From Pollutiaquabacter aromativorans (GTDB lineage Bacteria; Bacteroidota; Bacteroidia; AKYH767-A; 2013-40CM-41-45): a stretch of DNA of 64,000 nt. The stretch covers positions 3,038,001 through 3,102,000 of the forward strand of contig CP185379.1 of NCBI GenBank assembly GCA_049177215.1. Reading direction: 5' to 3'. The notes under the pieces were generated by a model. The model searched no databases. It saw only the letters and a list, made by a program, of their open reading frames with translations, and was not told where the DNA came from. Shown here one piece after another: positions 26,258 to 35,499 of the stretch. The translations under genes were made by a program, and so were the position numbers. Position 1 is the first letter of the stretch. Each line of letters starts with the position of its first letter.

Positions 26258-26665
26258 TCAGCGGGCGGTCGTTGGTTGTATCGGATGAACAGTGATTTCG
26301 TATGCACTTCTGATCTTCGGTATATCAGCAGCGTTCTTGAGCTCGATGGGAGAATTGAGTTCAAGGCTTCGAATGATGGACAAAAGACGTTCTTCGGAAT
26401 CGATTCGTTCCGCATCGTATGCAATGATCACAACTTGCAGCTCATAACAGGCTTCCAACTTCGTTACTCCGGCAAAGTCCCGAAGGGAGCTTAACATGAT
26501 GTCGACGGTTTTGTCAGACATTAACGGTAAGGAGAGCAACAGCTCCTTTCGGGTGTTGTCAATTACAGGGGCTTGTGCCTGGACTTTCGAAGCAATTCCG
26601 AATAAAACCAAGCAAAAACAGGATAAAACCAAGACCCTGTGCTGCAGAGTTGCACAGGCGCTCAT
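26258..26665 (-). CDS. Small exported protein, HMA-like fold
   Basis: A 135-residue protein with a signal peptide (about 1-30, ending VQAQ). The mature part (DKTVDIMLSSLRDFAGVTKLEACYELQ) has the beta-alpha-beta spacing of heavy-metal-associated domains, but the CxxC metal site is absent. It is 8 bases upstream of the giant PPC-repeat gene and surely co-transcribed, so it may assist that protein's export or assembly. This is inference only. Confidence 0.55.
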   Translation of the reverse strand: MSACATLQHRVLVLSCFCLVLFGIASKVQAQAPVIDNTRKELLLSLPLMSDKTVDIMLSSLRDFAGVTKLEACYELQVVIIAYDAERIDSEERLLSIIRSLELNSPIELKNAADIPKIRSAYEITVHPIQPTTAR

Positions 26666-27035
26666 ATTTGTTTGATTTTAAGGTTTTTACAATTAATATG
26701 GGATTAAAATGGATCAATAATTCAGAGAGGGTACTTTGCAAATATACAGCATGTTAATGCTCAAAATGTTAATTTGATATTATAAATGGTAAAATGTATG
26801 TTTTACTTGGTAAACGACTTCAGTCACATGGGGAATTAAGGCCAATAATAAATCCAGCCTTGATGCAACTCCAACCTTATTCTCCTCATAGAAGGAAGAG
26901 TTGATGCTAACCGGATTTACTTACCAATCAGTATTTCCTTCACTTCCTTACCCCTTGTATTTCATATATTTGAAAAGGACTTCGCACGGGCGGCATTCGT
27001 CAGGTGTGCGGTTGTGCCATTCATTAAAATCATCC
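26666..27035. other. AT-rich divergent promoter region
   Basis: No gene. It separates two divergent giant-protein units. An exact -7 box TATATTTG (26965-26972) precedes the plus-strand gene by 63 bases; no well-spaced -33 TTG was found. The rest is AT-rich without obvious repeats. Confidence 0.55.
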
Positions 27036-30000
27036 ATGAAAAGGGAAAGTTCCTACTTACCAATGCTGTTGCTGTTGGCCTGCATTTTTGCATTGCCGGC
27101 TTTCGGACAACAGGACATTAAAACGGTTCGCACATCCTGGGTCGACAGTTTAAAGATCATGGGACAGATGACCGGAAAGGAACAGTATGTCAACTACAGT
27201 GCGCAACCGATCAGCATGCCCGCGTCGAACCAGCGGGGTGTAGTCATCCCGAATCAGACAACGGCTACTTCCTGTAATTGCTGGCTCCCCCGGGATGCTA
27301 CCTGGCAGATCGGTCAATTCGACGGAAGCGGAGGCAGTGGCGGTCCCGGTGTTGCACCGGAATATCGAAACGACGACTGGACCACCCCGATCATCAACCT
27401 TCCATTCAATTTTTGCTTTTACGGTACCACGGTCACACAAGTCTATTTGAACAATAACGGTAACGTCTCCATCGGCGCGCCTTACTCCACTTTTACCGCG
27501 AACACTTTTCCGGATCCGACCTACACCATGATCGCTCCGTTCTGGGGTGACGTTGATACCCGCGCAGCAGGTAGCGGGTTGGTTTACTATCAGCTCACGG
27601 CTACTCACCTCGTGGTGCAATGGGAAAGTGTCGGTTACTTCGGTAATCACGACGACTTACTCAACACCTTCCAACTGATCATGACCGATGGCAGTGATCC
27701 TTTGCTGCCTCCGGGAAATAACGTTCAGTTCTGCTACCGTGACATGCAGTGGACAACCGGCGACGCCTCCGGAGGAAGCGGTGGCTTCGGCGGAACTGCC
27801 GCTACTGTGGGTGTGAACAAAGGCAATGGCATCGACTATATCCAGATCGGCTTGTACGATCAGGCCGGTGCCGCTTACGACGGTCCGTTCGGCGCGAACG
27901 ACGGCATTGACATGCTCGACAACCAGACGTTCCTCTTTAACGTCTGTGTCAGCGGCACTTCCAACATTCCTCCGCTCATCAATTCCGATCAGGTGTGCGA
28001 TACGTTGTCTGTGTGTGAGAACGACACCCTCATCATCGATGCGGTTTACCTTTCACCTGAATTCGGTCAGATCACCGTACCCAACGTGAACGCGAACGGT
28101 ATGCCCGGTGTCAGTACACTGAGCAGTACCAGTGGTAACATCGCGCTTCAACAGGTTCAGATCATCGGACAACCAGGCAACGTAGGCTATCACACAATCT
28201 TTCTCGAAGGAACGGATAATGGTACGCCCGCTCAAACAGCCAGTGCACCGATCGTGATCCGCGTCATTCCGGCGCCGAATTCCAACTTCACCGTTAGCCC
28301 TACAGGCATTCAGATGCCCGGCACCCTGTTCACCTTCACCAACACCAGCGTGGGCGGCTTCAGCGCCGTATGGGATTTTGGCGACGGGTCGCCTCCTTCC
28401 TCGCTTTACAATACCTCGCACATCTACGGCAGCGGCGGTACGTACACCGTCACCCTGACGGTCACCAGCCCCAACGGTTGCACCGACGTCTTTACGCAAC
28501 AAGTGCAGATCCAGCAATGCGGAACCGCTTCGTTTACTACCTCCAACGTGTGCGCAGGCAGCCCCTCACTCATCACGTTCACGGGTACAGCGGGCGTAGG
28601 CGCCACCTACAACTGGAACTTTGCCGGTGGTACCGTAGTGTCGGGTTCGGGCCAGGGTCCCTATAACGTGGTCTGGAACACACCGGGTAACTACAACGTC
28701 ACGGTCGATGTCTCTTCCACCGGTTGCTCCAACGTTTCCGCGTCGCAGGGAGTAACGATACAAGCGGTTCCCAATGCTTCGATTTCGGCAGCCGCCGCTG
28801 TTTGTGCGGGACAGAACAATGCCATCAACTTCAACGGTACGGCCGGCGCGGGTGCCACCTATGCCTGGACGTTCGGCGGAGGCACGGTCACTTCGGGCTC
28901 CGGCGCGGGGCCCTACAATGTGAATTGGGCCGCTCCGGGGAATCCGAATCTTCAGGTGATCGTAACAGAAAACGGATGTCGCGACACCGCGAACTTTGCC
29001 GTTACGGTAAACGCAATCCCGACCTCTCCCTTTACGGTTCCATCGTCAGCATGCGAAGGCACGCCGATGACCGTCACCTATACCGGAACGGCTGGTGGCG
29101 CTGCCAACTACAGTTGGAATTTCAACGGCGGAACGGTGCTCAGTGGTTCGGGTCAAGGTCCGTACAGCATCCAGTGGAACAACGCCGGCAACTACAACGT
29201 CAGTCTTACTGTCACCGAAAACGGCTGTACTTCCGCACCTACCAGTGTAGCGGTAACGATGAACGATTATCCTGTTGCCGCCTTCACGGCGGATAACGCA
29301 GTATGCATCGGCGAAGACAACACCATCAACTTCTCCGGAACGGCGATCGCCGGGGCTACCTACAACTGGAACTTCGGCAGTGGAACAGTAGGTTCCGGCT
29401 CGGGTTCGGGTCCGTATGTTGTCCATTGGGCGAACGCGGGGAATGAAACGGTTACCCTGATTGTGAACCAGAATGGCTGCCGCGATACCAGTACGTTCAA
29501 CGTGCGGGTGAACCCGATTCCGAATTCGACTTTCAGCTTGCCCACTCCTGTTTGCGAAGGGACTCCCATGTCGTTTGCCTACACGGGCACAGCCGGAGCG
29601 GGCGCGACCTACAACTGGACCTTCACCAACGGTACCGTGCAGTCCGGTAGCGGTCCGGGGCCGTTGAATGTGTTGTGGAACGATGCGGGCACCTACGCCG
29701 TGTCGCTTACCGTCACAGAGAACGGTTGCACCTCACCGGTCACCAACCAACAGGTGACCCTGTATGATTATCCGGTCGCCGCCGTGAGCGGATCTCCGAC
29801 CGTATGTGTCAACGGCGACAATGCAATCTCCTTCACCGGTACTGCGATCCCCGGAGCAACCTATAGCTGGAACTTCGGAAACGGAACCGTTGTGTCCGGT
29901 AGCGGAGCCGGCCCTTACACGGTACGCTGGGCGGCCGATGGCACGGCAACGGTTTCCGTGTTGGTCTCGCAAAACGGCTGCAGCGATTCGTCCACCTTCA

Positions 30001-31544
30001 ACGTTCGCATCTATCCAATCCCGACCTCGGCATTCAGCATCCCGCCGAATGTATGCGTGAACGATCCGCTGTCAATTTCCTACACAGGAAGCGCCAGCGC
30101 TGCCGCCACCTATACCTGGAACTTCGGCAGCGGTTCGGTACTCGCCGGAAGTGGTTCAGGGCCCTATAGTGTCGTTTGGAATACTTCCGGAAATCCGGCT
30201 GTTACGCTTACGGTGACGGAGAATGGTTGCGTATCCCCTGTTACCACGCTCAACACGTTCATCGCTCCCCTGCCTGTGCCGCATGCCGGCCTTGACGTAG
30301 GCGATTGCTCCGGAACATCCGTCAACATCGGCGCCCCTCCGATCGCCGGAGAAACCTATTCCTGGTCCCCGGCATTGGGTCTGGCCGATCCCGCCGCGAG
30401 CTCCACCTCCGTTTCTTTGAATAACATTGGAACGAATAACCGCACGGACCGGTACATTCTCACGGTGACCTCCAGTTATGGATGTGTCAACCGTGATACC
30501 GTTGATGTAACAGCCTTCCCGGTTCCTGCCGCCACCTTTGCCCGACCGACCGGTCAGTGTCTGGAAGACAATGCCTTCACCTTTAATGCCGGCGGCTTGG
30601 TGTTCCCGGGCGTTGATCTCCAGTGGGATTTTAGTCCATCCGCTTCCACGCCGACCAGCACCGATCAGAACCCTCAACCCGTCAGCTATTCGGCTCCCGG
30701 CGTTTATACCGTAACCCTCCATTCTTCCTACAACGGTTGCCCCGGACCCGACTATATCGATTCGATCGAAGTCTTCGGCATGCCGGTCGCCTCCTTCGAG
30801 CCGCTGGTGATCAATGGCTGTGAACCGCTGACCGTACCCTTCCTGAATACCAGCGCAGGCGACATCAACACCTACGAATGGAACTACTTCGACGGAGCCG
30901 GTGATGCGATCGCCGAACCTTCCCACACATTCGAGAAAGCAGGCACTTATACCGTCATGTTGGTAGTGACAAGCAATGAAGGTTGCCGCGCCGACACCAT
31001 CCTTCCGAACATCATCACGGTATGGCCGCAGCCTGTCGCCGGGTTCATCCCGAATCCATCGGTAACGACCATCTGGGAACCGGTGATCAGCTTCGACAAT
31101 ACCACCATCAAAGCGGATTCGTACAAGTGGGACTTTGGCGACAGTACCAGCACCTCCCTGCATGAGCCCACGCACCGGTACACGCAGGTGGGCGCCTATC
31201 TGGTCACCTTGTATACGATCAACCAGTACGGTTGCGCTGACACCGCCATTGGTACAATCCGCGTCGAACAAGGCTTCAACTTCTATGTACCCAACGCCTT
31301 CACCCCCAACGGTGATGGGGTGAACGATACTTTCCGAGGGTTGGGAACCTCGTTCAAAACGTATGAGTTATGGATCTATAACCGTTGGGGTCGTCAGATC
31401 TACTATACCAACGACTACGAAAAACCCTGGGACGGATCGATGGATGATCCGGTACAGAATGAGGTATTCACCTACCGCATCCGGGTGGTGGACATCTTCG
31501 ACAAAGACCATACGTACCTCGGACACGTTTCGGTAGTACGCTAA
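27036..31544 (+). CDS. Giant type B T9SS protein with nidogen-like domain and seven PKD-like repeats
   Basis: The ATG at 27036 opens a signal peptide (MKRESSYLPMLLLLACIFALPAFG); earlier in-frame starts give no signal sequence. Of 1502 residues, about 100-310 resemble a nidogen-like (NIDO) domain (PFNFCFYGTTVTQVYLNNNG, APFWGDVD). A PKD domain and seven tandem modules of about 83 residues follow (DNA 28515-30275), then four PKD domains. The C-terminus (FYVPNAFTPNGDGVNDTF, IYNRWGRQIY) is the CHU/gliding-associated type B sorting domain. It is likely a long surface adhesin or gliding-related matrix protein. A hairpin terminator follows. Confidence 0.88.
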   Translation: MKRESSYLPMLLLLACIFALPAFGQQDIKTVRTSWVDSLKIMGQMTGKEQYVNYSAQPISMPASNQRGVVIPNQTTATSCNCWLPRDATWQIGQFDGSGGSGGPGVAPEYRNDDWTTPIINLPFNFCFYGTTVTQVYLNNNGNVSIGAPYSTFTANTFPDPTYTMIAPFWGDVDTRAAGSGLVYYQLTATHLVVQWESVGYFGNHDDLLNTFQLIMTDGSDPLLPPGNNVQFCYRDMQWTTGDASGGSGGFGGTAATVGVNKGNGIDYIQIGLYDQAGAAYDGPFGANDGIDMLDNQTFLFNVCVSGTSNIPPLINSDQVCDTLSVCENDTLIIDAVYLSPEFGQITVPNVNANGMPGVSTLSSTSGNIALQQVQIIGQPGNVGYHTIFLEGTDNGTPAQTASAPIVIRVIPAPNSNFTVSPTGIQMPGTLFTFTNTSVGGFSAVWDFGDGSPPSSLYNTSHIYGSGGTYTVTLTVTSPNGCTDVFTQQVQIQQCGTASFTTSNVCAGSPSLITFTGTAGVGATYNWNFAGGTVVSGSGQGPYNVVWNTPGNYNVTVDVSSTGCSNVSASQGVTIQAVPNASISAAAAVCAGQNNAINFNGTAGAGATYAWTFGGGTVTSGSGAGPYNVNWAAPGNPNLQVIVTENGCRDTANFAVTVNAIPTSPFTVPSSACEGTPMTVTYTGTAGGAANYSWNFNGGTVLSGSGQGPYSIQWNNAGNYNVSLTVTENGCTSAPTSVAVTMNDYPVAAFTADNAVCIGEDNTINFSGTAIAGATYNWNFGSGTVGSGSGSGPYVVHWANAGNETVTLIVNQNGCRDTSTFNVRVNPIPNSTFSLPTPVCEGTPMSFAYTGTAGAGATYNWTFTNGTVQSGSGPGPLNVLWNDAGTYAVSLTVTENGCTSPVTNQQVTLYDYPVAAVSGSPTVCVNGDNAISFTGTAIPGATYSWNFGNGTVVSGSGAGPYTVRWAADGTATVSVLVSQNGCSDSSTFNVRIYPIPTSAFSIPPNVCVNDPLSISYTGSASAAATYTWNFGSGSVLAGSGSGPYSVVWNTSGNPAVTLTVTENGCVSPVTTLNTFIAPLPVPHAGLDVGDCSGTSVNIGAPPIAGETYSWSPALGLADPAASSTSVSLNNIGTNNRTDRYILTVTSSYGCVNRDTVDVTAFPVPAATFARPTGQCLEDNAFTFNAGGLVFPGVDLQWDFSPSASTPTSTDQNPQPVSYSAPGVYTVTLHSSYNGCPGPDYIDSIEVFGMPVASFEPLVINGCEPLTVPFLNTSAGDINTYEWNYFDGAGDAIAEPSHTFEKAGTYTVMLVVTSNEGCRADTILPNIITVWPQPVAGFIPNPSVTTIWEPVISFDNTTIKADSYKWDFGDSTSTSLHEPTHRYTQVGAYLVTLYTINQYGCADTAIGTIRVEQGFNFYVPNAFTPNGDGVNDTFRGLGTSFKTYELWIYNRWGRQIYYTNDYEKPWDGSMDDPVQNEVFTYRIRVVDIFDKDHTYLGHVSVVR

Positions 31545-31554
31545 TTGCACAGGC

Positions 31555-31600
31555 AAAACGCTCCTTGTGATGGACGCATGTTCATGACAAGGAGCGTTTT
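31555..31600 (+). terminator. Rho-independent terminator
   Basis: Exact 14-base arms (31555-31568 and 31587-31600) beginning AAAACGCTCC, followed by a T-rich tract. It ends the giant type B gene. Confidence 0.85.
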
Positions 31601-31642
31601 CATTTCTTTACCTTTAAGCCATCGGAATTGCCGGCGCAAATC

Positions 31643-32236
31643 ATGCACCAGAACACACCGCTATACGGACTCGTGCTTGCCGGTGGCGAAAGCCGTAGGA
31701 TGGGTAGCGCAAAAGCTGCGCTGGAGTATCACGGGCTTCCGGAATCAGATCGCATGGTGGACTTGCTGAGACGATCTTGCACGAGTGTCTACGTCGGATG
31801 CCGTGAAGACCAACTGAGCAGCTTGCCCGAACATCATCTTCCCATCAGCGACCTGCCGCGCTTCGCCGGCAATGGACCCATCGGCAGCTTGTTGTCGGCC
31901 TGGACGGTTTTTCCAGACGTGGACTGGTTCGTTGTCGGTTGTGATTATCCATTTTTCGGCGTACCGGCAGTGGAATATCTCCTGCAAGCCGACGCCTCGG
32001 AAGGTTGGTCAGGCTTTCACAACAACGAAACCCAAGAGCCCGAACCGTTGTTGGGTATTTATCGCCAATCCCTGCAGGAAACGCTTTTTCAATATTTCGA
32101 AAAAGGTGGTCGTTCACTCCGGAAATTTCTTCACTCCCTGGAGCAAGATCCTCATTTACCGGAAGATCCCCGTTGGATTCGCTCCATTGATACACGGGAA
32201 GATTATCTCCTGACATTACAAACCCTACGATCATGA
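31643..32236 (+). CDS. mobA: Molybdenum cofactor guanylyltransferase
   Basis: Start at the ATG 31643 (a TTG 15 bases upstream is less likely). A 197-residue NTP-transferase. LAGGESRRMGSAK (12-24) is the GTP-binding signature and VGCDYPFF contains the metal-binding Asp. MobA joins GMP to molybdopterin to make the bis-MGD cofactor. The stop overlaps the fdhD start by 4 bases and the downstream ydeP product needs exactly this cofactor, so the three genes form one functional operon. It is somewhat divergent from E. coli MobA, but context makes the call firm. Confidence 0.85.
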   Translation: MHQNTPLYGLVLAGGESRRMGSAKAALEYHGLPESDRMVDLLRRSCTSVYVGCREDQLSSLPEHHLPISDLPRFAGNGPIGSLLSAWTVFPDVDWFVVGCDYPFFGVPAVEYLLQADASEGWSGFHNNETQEPEPLLGIYRQSLQETLFQYFEKGGRSLRKFLHSLEQDPHLPEDPRWIRSIDTREDYLLTLQTLRS

Positions 32237-33087
32237 ATCAGTCTTCGGTAAGCAATGTCCGGATCAGGCGATTCAGTGGTGGAAGCTGGTCGGAAGACCC
32301 CGATCTAGTTGTTCGGGAAGAACCGCTGGAGATACGGCTGGGATTTGGTCCGCGGGAATCACGGGAGCAAGAGAGCATTTCCGTCACCATGCGGACGCCC
32401 GGACATGATTTCGAGCTGGCACTCGGCTTTCTGCGGACAGAAGGTGTCATACAACATCCGCAAGACGTGCACACGGTTCGTTACTGCACGGATGGCGGTC
32501 GTAAGGAAGAGCAGGAGAACATTGTCCGGGTGGAATTGAACGAAGCAGTACCGGTAGACCTTGCGCGCCTCCAACGACACGTTTATACCTCCTCGAGTTG
32601 CGGCGTGTGCGGAAAAACTTCCCTGGAAGCGGTTCATCAGCTTTGTCCTTCTACACAAAGTGCACATGCTCAGAATTTCCAATTGGACGCAATCAAACTC
32701 ACGACGGTGCCCGAAGCGGTACGGAACGCTCAAACCGTCTTCACGCATACTGGCGGCTTACACGCTGCAGCGCTCGTCGACTCATCAGGAACCGTTCGTT
32801 TGCTGCGGGAAGATGTCGGCCGACACAACGCAGTCGATAAACTCATTGGAGCCAGCTTCGCAAAAGGTGATGAATTACTGGACACATATGCGCTTTTCCT
32901 AAGCGGACGCGCGGGCTTTGAACTGGTTCAGAAAGCCGCCATGGCCGGTATTCCGCTGGTTGCTTCGGTAGGAGCGCCGAGCGATCTGGCCGTCTCCCTT
33001 GCACAAACAACGGGTATCACCCTGGTTGGTTTTTTGCGGGAAGGGCGATTCAATGTTTATTCACATCCTCAACGAATACGCCACTGA
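32233..33087 (+). CDS. fdhD: Formate dehydrogenase accessory sulfurtransferase
   Basis: A 284-residue FdhD. The conserved C123-G-V-C126 motif (SSSCGVCGK), the THTGGLHAAAL and REDVGRHNAVDKLIG blocks and SGRAGFELVQKAAMAGIP are family hallmarks. FdhD moves sulfur from IscS to Mo-bisMGD before insertion into formate dehydrogenase-type enzymes. It overlaps mobA by 4 bases and is 94 bases ahead of the oxidoreductase. Confidence 0.95.
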   Translation: MNQSSVSNVRIRRFSGGSWSEDPDLVVREEPLEIRLGFGPRESREQESISVTMRTPGHDFELALGFLRTEGVIQHPQDVHTVRYCTDGGRKEEQENIVRVELNEAVPVDLARLQRHVYTSSSCGVCGKTSLEAVHQLCPSTQSAHAQNFQLDAIKLTTVPEAVRNAQTVFTHTGGLHAAALVDSSGTVRLLREDVGRHNAVDKLIGASFAKGDELLDTYALFLSGRAGFELVQKAAMAGIPLVASVGAPSDLAVSLAQTTGITLVGFLREGRFNVYSHPQRIRH

Positions 33088-33181
33088 CGAATCGTATTTT
33101 ACACGTGCAATAAGGACAGTATTTTTATTGCGGGATCGGCACCTTTGGCAACGATTTCAACTAATCCACCTACCCCATTGC

Positions 33182-35494
33182 ATGGCAGAAGAGAAAGACT
33201 CCGCTCTCCCCAATCCTGAAAACCCCGAGCGTTTTACGGGGCTCCGGTTGGGAAAACTGAAGACCGCTGCGGCCGGAATACCCGGTGTAGCGGCCGCTGC
33301 TGTTCATGTGTTTCGTGAAATGGATGTGGCGCGCGGAATGAAGGCGTTGCTCAAGCTGAACCAGAAGGACGGATATGATTGTCCCGGCTGCGCCTGGCCG
33401 GATCCGGACGACGAGCGGTCGACCATCGCCGAGTACTGCGAGAACGGAGCCAAGGCCATCGCAGAAGAAGCGACGACCCGAAAGCTCGGCCCCGAATTCT
33501 TTGCTGCAAACAGTGTAGCTGCCCTTTCGCAACTCAACGACTACGAAATCGGAAAGAAGGGCCGGATCGCGCAACCGATGTTTTTGGGTAAGGGCGAAAC
33601 GCATTACCGTCCGATCAACTGGGACGATGCGTTCAGGAAGATCGCCGCGCATCTCAACAAATTGGCGAGTCCCGACGAAGCGATTTTCTACACTTCGGGC
33701 CGGACAAGCAATGAAGCGGCTTTTCTTTATCAACTATTCGTACGCGAATACGGCACGAACAACCTGCCCGACTGCTCCAACATGTGCCATGAATCATCCG
33801 GTGTTGCACTGAATGAATCATTGGGGATCGGAAAGGGTTCTGTAACGCTGGAAGACTTTAATCACGCGGAAGTGATCATCATTCTCGGTCAGAATCCGGG
33901 AACGAATCATCCACGAATGCTGACGGCCCTGAAGAAGGCGAAAGAGAACGGCGCTGTCATCATTTCGGTGAATCCCCTGCCGGAGACCGGCCTGATGGGA
34001 TTCAACGATCCGCAAACCGCGAAAGGCATCCTGGGTATCAAAGCCCGGCTCACGGACATCTTTCTGCAAGTGCGCATCAATGGCGACCTGGCGTTACTGC
34101 AACTCATCAACCGTGCGCTGATCGAAGCGGAACGTTCTGAGCCGGGTAAAGTGCTGGACCATGATTTTATCCGTGATCATACCAGCGGATTCGATGCGTA
34201 CACTCAGGAAATTTTCCGTTCGTCCAAACAAGAGTTGTTGCGGAATTGTGGCATATCTCAAAAGAAGATCGATGAAACAGTCGAGGTACTGAAATACCGG
34301 AAACGGATCATCGCCTGCTGGGCGATGGGACTTACCCAACACAAGAATGCAGTCGATACGATCAAAGAGGTGGTGAATCTGCTCTTGCTGAAAGGAAGTA
34401 TCGGAAAACCCGGTGCCGGCACATGTCCGGTTCGGGGCCACAGCAATGTTCAGGGTGATCGTACGATGGGAATCTACGAAAAGCCGTCTCCGAAATTCCT
34501 TGAGCAGATCGAACGCTCCTTCGGCTTCAAGCCTCCGCAAGAACACGGTTATGATACCGTGGAGTGCATTCGCGCGATGCACGAAGGGAAGGCCAAGGTA
34601 TTCATCGGCATGGGCGGAAATTTTCTTTCCGCTACTCCGGATACCGTTTATACCGCCGAGGCACTTCGTAAGTGCGCGTTGACCGTTCACGTCTCCACAA
34701 AATTGAACCGCAGTCATCTCATTCACGGCGAGGAGGCGATCATACTCCCGACTTACGGCCGAAGCGATCTGGATGTGATCAACGGTGAACGACAATTCAT
34801 CAGTTGTGAAAATTCAATGGGCGTCGTGCAACTCAGCAAAGGCAGCCTGCGGCCCATCTCCGACCAATTGTTGAGCGAGCCGGTGATTGTTTCCCGTCTT
34901 GCAAAGGCGACATTGGGAAGTCGCAGTCGGATCGACTGGAATTCGTTTGAACAGCATTACGACCGTATCCGTGATGCCATCGAGCGTACCATTCCGGGTT
35001 TTGAACGATACAACGAGCGCGTTCGGGAACCGGGCGGCTTCTACCTGCCCAACTGTACGCGGGAAGGAACGTTTGAAACCCTCAGCGGAAAGGCGCACTT
35101 CAGTTCAGCCAGTGTCACGGATATTCCGCTGGAGCAAGGAGAGTTCCTGATGATGACCATTCGGAGTCACGATCAATTCAACACAACCATCTACGGTCTC
35201 AACGACCGATACCGGGGAGTTTACAACGAACGCAGGGTGATCTTCCTGCATCCGGACGATATCGCTGATGCGGGATTGTCCGGTGGTGACGTAGTGGATC
35301 TTTTCAACCGGTTCGAAGGAACTGAGCGGGTGGCGCATCGGTTCATCGTCGTACCGTTTGATATTCCTCGCCAATGCGCGGCGACTTACTTTCCGGAGGC
35401 GAATGTTCTGGTGCCGATCGGCAGTGTGGCGGAAAAAAGCAACACCCCGACCTCGAAATCGGTCGTGATCCGGATTCGTAAATCGGCAATTTAA
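33182..35494 (+). CDS. FdhF/YdeP-family molybdopterin oxidoreductase
   Basis: The ATG at 33182 gives 770 residues, close to E. coli YdeP (759); longer readings overlap fdhD. C67-x2-C70 (DGYDCPGCAWPDP) and C86 (AEYCENGAK) match the family's N-terminal iron-sulfur region, and C202 (SNMCHESSG) occupies the Mo-ligand position held by Sec/Cys in formate dehydrogenase H. Family members are cytoplasmic and their physiological substrate is uncertain; YdeP is tied to acid resistance in E. coli. Upstream mobA and fdhD supply cofactor maturation. It is convergent with the helicase gene at 5 bases, with no visible terminator. Confidence 0.9.
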   Translation: MAEEKDSALPNPENPERFTGLRLGKLKTAAAGIPGVAAAAVHVFREMDVARGMKALLKLNQKDGYDCPGCAWPDPDDERSTIAEYCENGAKAIAEEATTRKLGPEFFAANSVAALSQLNDYEIGKKGRIAQPMFLGKGETHYRPINWDDAFRKIAAHLNKLASPDEAIFYTSGRTSNEAAFLYQLFVREYGTNNLPDCSNMCHESSGVALNESLGIGKGSVTLEDFNHAEVIIILGQNPGTNHPRMLTALKKAKENGAVIISVNPLPETGLMGFNDPQTAKGILGIKARLTDIFLQVRINGDLALLQLINRALIEAERSEPGKVLDHDFIRDHTSGFDAYTQEIFRSSKQELLRNCGISQKKIDETVEVLKYRKRIIACWAMGLTQHKNAVDTIKEVVNLLLLKGSIGKPGAGTCPVRGHSNVQGDRTMGIYEKPSPKFLEQIERSFGFKPPQEHGYDTVECIRAMHEGKAKVFIGMGGNFLSATPDTVYTAEALRKCALTVHVSTKLNRSHLIHGEEAIILPTYGRSDLDVINGERQFISCENSMGVVQLSKGSLRPISDQLLSEPVIVSRLAKATLGSRSRIDWNSFEQHYDRIRDAIERTIPGFERYNERVREPGGFYLPNCTREGTFETLSGKAHFSSASVTDIPLEQGEFLMMTIRSHDQFNTTIYGLNDRYRGVYNERRVIFLHPDDIADAGLSGGDVVDLFNRFEGTERVAHRFIVVPFDIPRQCAATYFPEANVLVPIGSVAEKSNTPTSKSVVIRIRKSAI

Positions 35495-35499
35495 TCCGT

